A stretch of 64,000 bases of DNA. Origin: Paracentrotus lividus. Taxonomy: Eukaryota > Echinodermata > Echinoidea > Camarodonta > Echinidae. The stretch is taken from assembly GCA_940671915.1 (NCBI GenBank), contig CALNVZ010003426.1, positions 51,740,019-51,804,018 of the forward strand. The letters are read 5' to 3'. The notes under the pieces were generated by a model. It worked only from the letters and a program-made list of their open reading frames with translations, did no database searches and was not told the origin of the DNA. Positions 24,165-34,500 of the stretch are shown one piece after another. The number at the start of each line of letters is the position of its first letter. The stretch's first letter is position 1. The translations under genes were made by a program, and so were the position numbers.

Positions 24165-24735
24165 TATCATAACTTGTCAGAATGGTCGGGTAGCCCCAAT
24201 GATTTTTCAATATTTGAATGAAGTATAAGTTTTAGATGTGATTTCATGTCTCATTCTTGCCAAAATGATATAATAAAGTCATTATAATGGCGTCTGAACT
24301 GAACATTACCAAATGCAATTACTCGCACACAAGGTTTAAACCGCTCAAAAAGATGCAGACGTAAAATCCAATAAAACTCGTCAGAGCGGGGGGTACCCCC
24401 AATTAATTTGCCATAATCAAATTGAGTATGAATTGTAGATGTGATTTCATATTTCATTAATGCCAAAAAGATAGAGACATAATAATGGCGCCTGAATTGA
24501 ATATTATCAAATCCTTTTACGCGCACAAAATGCTTAGACAACTCAAATATATGCCGATACAAAATCCATTCTAACTCGTCAGAGTGGGTGGGTACCCCCA
24601 ATTAATTTTCCATAATCGAGTTGAGTGTGAGTTGTAGATGTGATTTCATGTCTCATTCTTGCCAAAATGATATAATAAAGTCATTATAATGGCGTCTGAA
24701 CTGAACATTACCAAATCCAATTGTAAACAAGAGCA
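24165..24735. repeat. Tandem repeat, about 190-220-bp unit, two and a half copies
   Basis: Each unit contains 'CTCGTCAGAG(T/C)GG', 'GGGTACCCCCAATTAATTT', 'GTAGATGTGATTTCATGTCTCATT' and 'ATAATGGCGTCTGAACTGAACATTA'-type segments. A LINE begins directly after the last copy at about 24,736. Confidence 0.8.
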
Positions 24736-26795
24736 TTCCTTCGAAGACTATGAAGCGAAGAAAGTCATTGCCCTGGTTTAGCCACCAACTGAAACGCATG
24801 GTGCGACGAAAGGCAAGACTCTACAAGAAGGCTAAGCTTAGCAATCAGTGGGACAAGTTTAAGGACTTTCAACGTAAATGCAAGAAGGCGTTTTGAACCG
24901 CGGAAGAGGAACATGTCAGCTCTTCTATCATCAAGGGGCTTGATGACAACAACCCAAAATCCTTTTGGAGATATGTCAAGGCGAAACGACAAGATCGAAC
25001 TGGGATTCCGCCACTCAAGCAGAATGGCAGCCTTGTACACGACAGTAAGGACAAGGCTCAAATCCTGGTCAACCAATTCGAGTCGGTCTTCAGGAAAGAA
25101 AACAACTACCTTCCTCCGACCAGGACTTGTCAACATGAGATTGCACCACTGACTGTCACTGTTGAGGGAGTGGAAAAGCTTCTGTCTGGAATCAACATAT
25201 CGAAAGCAGTTGGACCGGATAACATTCCGAACATCGTGTTGAAGGAATGCTCCAAAGAACTTGCTCCAGGCCTGACGGCGATATTCCAACTATCAGTCTC
25301 AACAGGCTCCCTACCTCCTGACTGGGTAAACGCAAACATTACACCAGTCTTCAAGAAAGGAGACATCCACTCAGCTGAAAACTACCGACCAGTTTCCCTT
25401 ACTTCAGTAACGTGTAAACTGCTCGAACACATTATCTGTAAACATCTGATGGATCATTTAGAGACGAATAACATCCTTACGTCACTTAATCTTGGTTCCA
25501 GATCAGGTCACTCGACAGAGACTCAACTTCTAACTACAGTGCATGACCTTGTAACCGCCTACGACAAGAAGAAACAGACTGATGTAGCCATACTCGACTT
25601 TTCAAAGGCGTTCGACACGGTCCCGCATAACAAGCTGCTTCACAAGCTCACCAGCTATGGGATCAAAGGCCCCCTTCATCGATGGCTACAGACGTTTCTC
25701 ACCACCAGAGAAATGTCTGTGGTTGTAGACGGCAACCAGTCCACAGCGGTACCTGTAACATCTGGCGTTCCGCAGGGGACAGTCCTCGGTCCGTTGCTTT
25801 TCCTCTGCCATATAAATGACCTCCCAGCCTGCGTCAAGTCCCAAGTGCGTCTGTTCGCCGATGACTGTCTGCTGTATCGACAGATCAAATCGCAACATGA
25901 CCACCAAATCCTACAAGATGACCTCAAGAACCTCGAGAAGTGGCAGTAACATGGGGCATGGCCTTCAACGCCAGTAAGTGTACCATCTTGAGCATCAACG
26001 CTAAGTCTTCCCACTTCTATGTGCTACAAGACCATATCCTGAAGCAGGTACCAGAACACCCGTATCTAGGAGTTGTCCTGAATGAGAAGCTGAGTTGGAG
26101 TTCTCACGTAGCCAAGACCGCACGGAAAGCCAACTCTGTCCTTCAACTCCTGAGGCGTAACCTGAGTTTCTGCCCAGAAAACTGTAAAAAGACGGCCTAC
26201 ACGGCGCTCGTCAGATCCATCATGGAATACGGTGCCATAGTATGGGATCCGTACCTTCAGAAGGATATTGACTCACTTGAAAGAATCCAACGCCGAGGAG
26301 CTCGCTTCATAACAAAGGACTACAGTTCCAGAGATCCTGGGAGCATGACCCGGATGCTGACACGCCTCGAATTACCAACACTGGCATCAAGACGGAGGTG
26401 CTCAAGACTCACTACCTTCTTCAAAGTGGTCGGGGGGTTGGTACCAGCCCTCCCTATTGATAAATTTACAAGACCTGCGAGACAAAAAAGGCAAATTAAA
26501 GCAAAAAATTCACTGGGTTTGTAGCCTCTAACCCAGTTCAAAGGCAAGTACATAATAATAATAAATGCTTTGCAGCTGAAAATTTCAATACCCCACAATA
26601 CAAGAACTCATTCTTCGTCGAAACAACAGTGGACTGGAACCATCTTCCAGATTCCATAGTCAACTCCACAACAGTAGCAAACTTCAAGGCTGCTGTTGAA
26701 GGCCAGTATCTTCTCTACTGCTAGTCTTCACCAGCCCTCTCTCTTCCCGGTGCACTATACCGAAAAGGTCCTGCACTGTCAACATCCAGATCCAG
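24736..26795 (+). mobile_element. 5'-truncated LINE (CR1/Jockey-group), long RT frame
   Basis: The frame from 24,750 begins with the linker before the RT ('PWFSHQLKRMVRRKARLYKK'; one TGA stop at 24,893), then 'KSFWRYVKAKR', 'GPDNIPNIVLKE', 'ENYRPVSLTSVTCK', 'AILDFSKAFDTVPHNKLL', 'SGVPQGTVLGPLLFL' and FADD at 25,855-25,866. A one-base loss near 25,945 (after Lys-Trp) shifts the frame. The second frame (25,946-26,524) holds 'AFNASKC', 'YLGVVLNEKLSWSSHV' and 'MEYGAIVWDPY'. The C-terminal tail 'TTVDWNHLPDSIVNSTTVANF' ends with TAG near 26,724. No endonuclease remains. The catalytic FADD is intact, so the copy is relatively young. The 3' end abuts the truncated MITE fragment at 26,797. Confidence 0.9.
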
Positions 26796-26796
26796 A

Positions 26797-27276
26797 TTAT
26801 GTACAAAATCGTACAAGTTAATGTCCCCATCTACGCTTATCTGCGCTTATACACTGTTTATGCATTGGGGGTCATAATTACCCCAAATGACATTTTTAAT
26901 TTGATCCCCCTTTACAGCTCTACTATTGAAGATATTCAGGTGGAAGTTTTTCTGTTATGTTTTTTTTACTTCCTATTGTTTCAGTTTCAATCAAAATTTC
27001 ATCTTAAATGATTTTAATTAATGATATCACACCCCACATAAAAAAGCAGACTTGCCACTTTCCAACGAACAGAATTGTAATTGCCGTACATTCTAGGCTC
27101 CCCTAAGCACAGAATTTCATGTAAATGGCTTATTTTTCTCATATGATAGTAGGAAGAGTTTAGCTAGGCATGTGTAAAAAATTAAATTATCATTGTGTAA
27201 TGCAGCAAAGAATTATAAGCTCTCAAAGACAAAGGGGCCATAATTACCCCAGGGCCATAATTGCCCCAGTCTCCCC
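26797..27276 (-). mobile_element. Truncated inverted copy of the GGGGAGACTG element
   Basis: Read on the minus strand it matches about 20,676-21,140 of the complete copy, including GGGGAGACTGGGG, GGGTAATTATGGCCC and 'ATCTTCAATAGTAGAGCTGTAAA'. It lacks the other terminus and is cut exactly where the LINE 3' end stops, suggesting a joint deletion or target break at the time of LINE insertion. Confidence 0.8.
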
Positions 27277-28039
27277 TATTTGTGTCATATACTGCAAACG
27301 CACGTGTTTCTCTTACTCTCCGTTTCTTTTTTGTTCCCTTTCTGTCTCGGCCAGTAGCCTATTGTTGTATATGTTTTCGCATTACACACATCAGTACATA
27401 CCACCCATAATTGTACGCATTACAATTTTAAAGCTCTAGTATCGATTTCATCTTCAATGTGCACAAAGCAACTAAGCTCTTTTTTAATAGATATTTCTGA
27501 CTCCTTGTATTCTAACTGCCCCCTGATCAGAATCCCCAGAATTTTCATGCTCAATTCCAATGGTGTAGAATGCTCTTCACTTGAGGATTCGATCAGCTTG
27601 ATACATCTATACATTCAATTCTCATCTCAAGTCAAATTTATTTTCACATTATTTTTGTGAGATTGTGTATTTTTGGGCCATTCCACAGTAACTTGCCTCA
27701 CAAATGATTTGTACATTTCAAGATTAAAGACCTCTATCTTTCAAAATGTTAAACATCAAGCAAGGAATTTTAAAGGCGGCTTACTGCGTTTGTTACATTA
27801 GCCTGGTTAAAAGTCATACTGTATGGTTTATTGATCCCAAAATCAGGTGAGACTTGTGGTTATGACACTGAAGGGACACTTTTTTTATTATTCACATTTC
27901 TCTTCATAGTGAGATCTAGAGATCTCCTTTCAAAGGAAAAAAAATCTACACCTCCATAAGATTCACCTTTATAATAATAATAGTAATAACCTGATTTGTA
28001 TTGTGCCAAATCCACTCTGTAGACTGCTCAAGGCGCATT

Positions 28040-28070
<31 letters not shown>

Positions 28071-28208
28071 GTTATTTGAGTTTGTTACCATTAAATGAAG
28101 TATACATGTAGGAAACAAATTCGCTATATCCATCATTTTGAGTGCTTAATATAACATGCTCTTGTAGTTTCATATATTTGTTACTTTTTAAAAAAAATTT
28201 GATAATAG
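27277..28208. other. No gene seen; upstream of ZU5 exon
   Basis: AT-rich intronic or intergenic sequence with an ATT microsatellite at 28,043-28,070 following a 'CTGCTCAAGGCGCA' word (LINE/SINE tail-like). 'AAATCAGGTGAGACTTG' near 27,840 recurs near 41,480. No exon upstream of 28,209 could be recognised. Confidence 0.4.
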
Positions 28209-28535
28209 TGCGAACCTCAGATCGATTCTTATCCGAGTGCATACTTGATCAACGAGGAGGAGAAATAACGATTCCGTCACAAGAAGTATCTCTGTCCATG
28301 CCACCAGGAGCACTTGAAGAGGGTATCAGCGAGAGGATTAGCGTGGAGGTTCTAGGAGATGTACCAAGTCAGACTGTTTTGAGAGATGATGAGATGGTTG
28401 TAACAAACAGCTTCGAGTGTCTTCCTTCAGGATTAAAGTTTCCCGCCGAGAAACCGGTTAAGCTAATACTACCCCATTGTGTGAACCTCATCGATCCAAC
28501 GAAAGTACAGGTCGTACTCTTCTCATGGAACCATG
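28209..28535 (+). CDS. ZU5-domain protein, exon a
   Basis: The exon encodes the first two thirds of a ZU5 domain, a beta-sandwich found in UNC5 netrin receptors, ankyrins, ZO-1 and many echinoderm immune-type proteins, where it mediates protein contacts. Visible signatures are 'GGEITIPSQEVSLSMPPGAL' at the start, 'ISVEVLGDVPSQ', 'SFECLPSGLKFPAEKPVKLI' and 'VQVVLFSWNHG'. The donor is GTAAGA at 28,536, leaving a phase-1 intron. The acceptor is less sure: AATAG before 28,209 would be phase 1, while a second AG after CGAACCTC at 28,220 is possible. The frame stays open upstream to 28,142. No N-terminal exons, signal peptide or partner domains are visible here, so the full architecture is unknown. 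Recognition of the domain is by motif reading, not by search. Confidence 0.82.
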
Positions 28536-29101
28536 GTAAGAATTGTAATTAGGGTTTTTTTTTATTATTTTTTTTAATGGGTGTGTTGTTGGTTGTGGTT
28601 GTTGGTCTTTTTTTTTGGAGGGGGGGGGGGGGGGGGGGGGGGGTTTTCCCTGAAATCAAGTCACTGACATCAAATGTCTCATTTTTTTCCCCTCCACTAG
28701 GAAAGATATTTTTGTTGACTTTCTTTCAGAATAAGATGTCTGATGCATAATACTAAGCTATAATTAGGCAATACAATGTATGTTCTTCTTTCTTTATATA
28801 TTATCGCAAGGCTTTTAAACATTGAGTTTCATTCTCAGGCATCCTCACTTTTCAAAAGCAAATATTCAACCAAGATTTTAGAGACTAGCCATACCTTGAG
28901 TTTTAAAGTTAAAAATTTGTCTTGTTAGTAGGAGGAGGAAATTTTGTATTCCATTATGTTTAACCCTTTATCTTTTTTCTTCATGTCCCAATTATTCATA
29001 TATACACCTTTTGAGTCTACACTTTTTGTATTTGTTATGTTTACTGTTAATTATTAATTTGTTTCTCTAATCTTTGTTATGAATATCATTATTTTAAAAA
29101 G
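28536..29101. other. Intron between ZU5 exons
   Basis: Bounded by GTAAGA and AAAAAG. Contains a run of about 24 G at 28,620-28,643 and otherwise AT-rich non-coding sequence. Confidence 0.7.
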
Positions 29102-29340
29102 GAAGTGAAAGGTACAAACAGCAGCGCATTCCTCTTTCCCCAAGAACATGCCGGGTTACTCCTCACTACGTTGAGCTTTCGTTGGAGCACTTTTCGGGAG
29201 GATTTCTTGCCTTCATAAGAGATTGGTTCATGAGCGGCAAACGAATGTCTATCATGCCATTTATACCGAGAAGAATGCCACCATCTAGAATTGTCATACT
29301 GCAGTTACGAATTGTCAACAAGCCTCATGGACTATCCTGG
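29102..29340 (+). CDS. ZU5-domain protein, exon b
   Basis: The acceptor AG at 29,100-29,101 gives two bases that complete the Gly codon split by the previous donor, and the frame then runs 'SERYKQQRIPLSPRTCRVTP', 'HYVELSLEHFSGGFLAFIRD' and 'MSIMPFIPRRMPPSRIVIL' to Ser-Trp. The words 'VELxLEHFSGGFLA' and 'MPFIPRxMPPSR' are typical of the C-terminal half of ZU5 domains in echinoderm proteins. The donor GTAGGT follows at 29,341 in phase 0. The exact phase match of the two exons argues for a real, expressed gene. Domains that usually follow ZU5 (UPA, Death) are not seen nearby. The next phase-0 exon may be at 49,767, or the short one at 29,994-30,029. Confidence 0.82.
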
Positions 29341-29993
29341 GTAGGTCTTCAATACTTGATTGTGTTGCATTTATGTTCTTATGGGTTGTTCTACAATCAT
29401 GGTATACACATCTGCCTCATTTGACCCCCAAAAAGGAGTTTTGTTTTTCACAGTGTATGTGTTCTAAACAAGTGGAATGATATTGTTTTTCAATTGTGAG
29501 GCGCGAGGTCATCCACTTGTTTTTTCATATTGGGTTCAAATTTTTTATTACATGTAAAGTCAGTTGCTTCATTTTGCGGAGAGGACACTTTTGACGGAAA
29601 CTGATTTGACAACATTGGAACGTGAACTGTCTGAAAAAAAAATTAATAAGGGTGAAGTAAACATGCTAAGTTTGTTGCATATATGCAAATGTTCTTATAG
29701 ACAAAAACATCATAAATCAAGTAATGTCTAGCTATGGGTAAGAACACCAAATTCGCAGAGGACATTTTTTGACTGATTTGGCACCCCATTTTTGGTTATG
29801 GTAAAATGTAATAAACTGTTTAGCTTCTAGGGTTTCCAGATTTTAAACAATTACATTTCAATAGTCAATTTCGATTGGTAAAACAAGCCTAATGATTGCT
29901 AATAATAAAAATGGTCAGCCTCAAAATTAGAAAAAATGTAATGCAATTTTAAAAAATGAATGTTTATTTCAAGTATTTATTTTTCTCTTGTAG

Positions 29994-30029
29994 GATGCTC
30001 TCACAGTGCCCAGTGGCTTGCCATCGTAG
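29994..30029 (+). CDS. Possible short alternative last exon of ZU5 gene
   Basis: A strong acceptor (TTTTTCTCTTGTAG) at 29,980-29,993 is followed in phase 0 by Asp-Ala-Leu-Thr-Val-Pro-Ser-Gly-Leu-Pro-Ser and a TAG stop. Joined to exon b it would end the protein shortly after the ZU5 domain. The longer frames at 29,956-30,238 overlap but run through the acceptor and look like shadows. It may be a decoy acceptor. Confidence 0.25.
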   Translation, partial: DALTVPSGLPS

Positions 30030-30369
30030 ATTTGAGATTACTGTACCAAATTTCTTTTTATGGTGCACAGAAGCCCATTTTTTCATGGTGTACCCTGATC
30101 GTAAAACAACCTATATTGAAGTTCCCTTTCGTACGCACATCCAAACAAAATTACTTTGTGCAGTTACTCAATTTGATAAAAAAGTTAATAAGCTGTACAG
30201 AATTATCAAATGAAATGGTACAAGGTGGAAAGTTATGATGAGTATAAATATTAATCAAATCCTGGTATTGTTTGGTATTTTCATAAAGCAGGAGAAGCAG
30301 ACTTTCTTCTGCAATTTTTTCATCACATTCGGTGCCTTAATTTTTGAGATTTATGAGATATAACTAGTT

Positions 30370-30728
30370 TTTGTCTCGCCTGAACGAAGTTCGGCAGAGA
30401 CAGTGATCACTTTTCCTGTTGGTCTGTTAGTCTGTAAGTCTATCTGTTACGTTTTTAGGTTTTTCTTTAACTTGCTCTCATTTCTTTATTTCTGCATCAT
30501 TTTTGTTCACTCTTGTACAAATGACACTTTGGTAATACCAAATATGTGTTTATAAGGATGATGGGGTCAAAGGTTATTGAGGGGTCAAAAGGTCAAATGA
30601 TATGAGGCGATCTGTTACACTATTACAAAAATGTTAAGTTTTCGTTTAACTTGCTCTCATTTCTTTATTTCTCCATCGATTGTGCTCACACTTGGTACAA
30701 ATGATTGTTGGGTATTACCACATGTGTG
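30370..30728 (+). repeat. Start of a nuclear-receptor-half-site minisatellite element (left part)
   Basis: Begins with 'TCTCGCCTGAACGAAGTTCGGC', continues with two diverged units containing 'TTAACTTGCTCTCATTTCTTTATTTCT' and 'GGGGTCAAAAGGTCA', and stops abruptly at 30,728 in 'CACATGTGTGTTA'. The same sequence resumes at 40,523, so the two parts were once joined. Confidence 0.75.
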
Positions 30729-31227
30729 TTAGGTACGTTCCCAAAAGTAAAACCCCTAAGCGTGGCGCAAGAACGCCGTGGCACGGCGCTTTGTGCGGTG
30801 TTCCCTTATCGCGGCGCTTTTGATTTTCTGTTCGAAAAAGAGCGCGGGCCAATTTCAAAAGACTTCCGTCGTTTTGTTTGTTCCCTGATAAAAAAGGGAA
30901 ACATGTATAGCTCCATCTATGGTCATCTACGGCCATCGAATGGCAAAACACTGCGCCAGAATTAATTGTTTGGGTGTTTGCACTGAATACAGATCAATGG
31001 TTCTATGTGTGTTTGTGACGGGGGAGCGTGCCAAAGACCTTAATCTCGCTTTTAAATTGACACGCTGTGTTAATTCTTTTTATGTATTCTGTAATGCTCT
31101 GCTATATCATATGAGGACAGGCCCTATTGAAAACAATAATCTGCCCACAGTCCGCTGCACTGTAACATAGAGGGGCATACTATCGACCTTACGATTGGTA
31201 TCTTTAATACACGTTAAACCTTAAGAA

Positions 31228-31251
31228 CTTACGATTGATATCAATCGTAAG
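31228..31251. repeat. 24-bp perfect palindrome
   Basis: CTTACGATTGAT is followed directly by its reverse complement; a related CTTACGATTGGTATC lies at 31,189. Non-coding part of the outer insertion, just before the DIRS fossil. Confidence 0.7.
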
Positions 31252-31339
31252 ATTGATCCTATCTTTTATTTTATGTTACAGCTAAGCAGAAGTCTGTGTC
31301 TGTACGAGAGGTCGTAATAACATAATGATTTACTTCAAT

Positions 31340-31520
31340 AGAAATATACATTTGCCTACCATTGCTATTTGACCTCAAATCGCCATAAATCGAAAATTGC
31401 ACCGAAATTTTTGCCCTATCATATTGCCTATTTACCCCCCACCCCCATGAATGGCGCCCTCCATTGGCGAGGATGCGGCCGCGCGCGATCTTATACTCAT
31501 CCTCTAATCTCTTCGCCTCC
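31340..31520 (+). repeat. DIRS left inverted terminal repeat
   Basis: GAAATATACATTTGCCTACC begins a 180-bp segment found inverted at the right end with only a few differences. It includes a GCGGCCGCGCGCGATC stretch. Confidence 0.88.
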
Positions 31521-34500
31521 GTCGAGATAAGTCGTACATTTTTGCCTGCGCCAAAAATAGCGTGTTTTTCTCCCTTTTTGGACTACTTTGCGGTTTTTTG
31601 CGAGGTTTAAATTCTCAGGATATCATATTGAGATATTCTGAGCTTTATTTTTTGGGTCTAGTTTTTGGTTTTGCCGAGATTTTGATAGTTTTATCTCTCG
31701 GTGATCGTTTACTTTTCTCGCTCTCTCTCCCGTAGACTTTCGTACGTTCCTTACTGTGTGTATGTAATACGTGTCGTAGTTTACGTTTGAGTGTTGTGTG
31801 TGTTGCGGTGCACAGATTGTTTGTGCTCCGCTTCTTTGATAGACCCGCCTATTACCACCCCTTTTGTGTATTAACACTTTCTCTCTCTTTTATTTTACAG
31901 ATTCAATCATGTCTAATTTTCTTCGCGCGCCTGCTTCATATAAAAGGAGCGGGGGAAGAAATTAGCGAGCAAGCGTATGTTTTCTTCGGAGAAGTCCCCC
32001 CTTGCGGGGGTGAGAGGCTTGTCGTTCGAGGAGGCGTTGGACGCTGTCCTTCCGCTTCTTTCACCACCTCGAACTTCGGTGGAGTATTATTGGGTCGAAC
32101 ACCGGCGGACAAAACCTAGCTGCTCGGGCTTCGTCGGTCCCTCAGAGTACGGGACCGTTGATGACCGACAGGATTGGCGGCGTCCAGGACGATGACGATT
32201 ACGGCCCTCGCGCCGGATCCGATAGTCTTTGCCACGTTCGATCACGGGAGATCTAAAACGGTTACTACAATCGGTTTCACAACCGGTGGCCGGTTCTCTG
32301 GTTAATTCAGTACTGGCTGAAGGCGCCGGGTTCAATTTCTCTCTACGGTGCCGAATCCATTGTGCCTCTGGCTTCGCCTGGCATAACCGGATCGAGCTTC
32401 GGTTCTATATCGAGTTTGTCCGGACCGGATATCGGCGCCGTACCCTTAACTGAGGTAAATCGGATCCGCGAGTCGGTTTCCGTACCGGTTTTGGGAGTGA
32501 GTACCGTTCGAGACGGCCTATATCTCGGATATGTAGGGCCGCTTGTCGGTTACTCATAACACCGGATGGCACGCCCAGAGCTTTCGCTCTGTTACTGCGT
32601 CGGCGGGTATCCGGCAGAGCGGGGTGTCGCCCGTCTATATCCGGCCGCCCACCTTTGGTGGCGGGGGTCCGTCTCGCTCACCGTTTTCATCTCGGAGTGC
32701 GTCCCCTTCTGGTTCGGATACTACGTCCGTGAGGCGTGTCCGTGTTTCGGATCCCTTGCCGGTTTCTTTTCGAAACCAGGGTCCGTTACAGGCAGACGCT
32801 TCTTTGTTGAGACAAAGTCGGATTCCACTTCGTCTTCCAAGTCGGTTCTTCTCGGATCGGTACCGCATTGGTGCGGGCCCTTCCGTAGCGAACGTCGTAG
32901 ACTTACAGTTTCGGATCCCGATCCGGTTTCCTGCGCGAAAAGTGCCCTTTACAGGCGGGCACTTTTGGTTCGGAGAGACGTCGTTCTTTGCCGAACCCGG
33001 ATCCGGTTCTCGTTGGGAACCCTGTTCCCCAGAGTTTGGCCACTCCTTAACGGGTCGGCATCAACTACCGGATACCAATCCGGATAGTTTTGTGTGTACC
33101 TCCGAGGTTCGAGAGTGGGTTGAGCGTTACGAGGCAGCGGTACGTCACCTCCCGACTCACCTCCATGGGTTAGGTCACACCCTCCGGTTGAGGAACTGGA
33201 TGCTTCCTCATCAGAGGATGAGATTGTTTCGGTGGCTGATTTCACGTCTCTTTGTTTGAATCTCATCCGACTCCCTTGTCCCGCAATTCGGATAGGAATG
33301 ACATGCGGGAATCCTCCCAGTGAATGCTTCGGCGGTTTTTCATCCGACGGAGATGAACCTGAAGTCGTTGTAGAGTTCCTTTAGCGAAGCGAGTGACGGG
33401 TTTGTTTCATAAATACGTTCCAGATGTCGGAGTGACCCCTGAAACTCCGGAGGGACGTAAAGGTTTCTTTTCGGGAAGGTCGAAAGCTGTTTCATCTTTT
33501 CAGCTCCGAGTACAGGACATTCATAGAGGAATTTGTCTGTACTTCATCTAGACCGAAGAATGCCTCACTAGATATTCGGAAACAAGTATCGGGTATCTTT
33601 GTGGAGGGAGACGATGGTCTTTTAACACCTAAGTCCATCTCCCCGGAGGTTCTGAAGTTGGGCTGATATGTTCGAGACCGGGAAGAATTCTTTGTTGAAA
33701 TCCGACAAAGGTGATGCTGTCGTTTCGTATGCTATCACAGGCGCTCTTCGTTTATCTGCTTAAATGACATGCTCTTGGAACTCTTGGCTGGCCCCCAGGA
33801 GTTGGACATTTCTCCGCCGGACCAGGCCGAGATTCTTTTGGCTCTTAGAGAGGTTTCTTCTCTCTTGTTTCTCTCAGATTGCGGCTGCATCCACCTTGGT
33901 GGATAATGCCCGTAGAGTTCATGTTCTTGAGACTCTTTCATATCAAACAATCCCTCATTCCGGATATGGTCAAGGAGATTGACGTGTCTTCCCCCTTTCT
34001 TTGTGGGAACAACTTGGCAGACGTCTTACAGAAAGAAGTGGATTCACGTAAGAAGGCCAAGGAACTGTCTACATCTATTAGAGATGTTCGTCAGACTCCA
34101 TCATCTTCTAGTTCCGCTAAATCTGGCTTCTTCAAAGCTCCTCTTTTCAGGAGGGCAAGAAGAAGAAGGACAAGAAGACTTCCGTTCCTGCCAGGTCGAC
34201 CCCCGGCAGCTCCTCCTCAGGATCGTAGAGTACCGACTCTTCTCATGATTTTTATGATCGACAGGTGTCGTTTCAAAGACCAGACTCCCGTCGAGGACGT
34301 GAAGTGGTAGGGGCTCTTCCCGAGGTGTCGCGAAGAGTCAGCCCTTTCGATAGGGGGGAAGCATTATTCCAGATGACTTCCCGAGTTCGCTTGGAGATCT
34401 GGTAGGTGGTCGACTTCGGAAGTTTCTTCCAGCTTGGAAGTCAATCACGGACGACGTTTTCGTCCTCTCCGTGATCAAGAACGGTCTTCGGATAGATCTA

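Noticed and set aside
28620-28643. Poly-G run as a sequencing gap or G-quadruplex gene feature
   Set aside because: Similar G- or C-runs occur at 44,868, 45,987, 59,379 and 62,540, so they look like ordinary homopolymer tracts of this genome, possibly length-miscalled.
29956-30238. Two overlapping frames of 85 and 92 codons as ZU5 downstream coding
   Set aside because: Both read through a strong splice acceptor at 29,993, have no motif, and neither is in the phase left by exon b.
32543-33266. 238-codon Ser/Arg/Pro-rich frame as a host gene
   Set aside because: It lies inside the DIRS fossil, between its inverted repeats, in the gag-like part.
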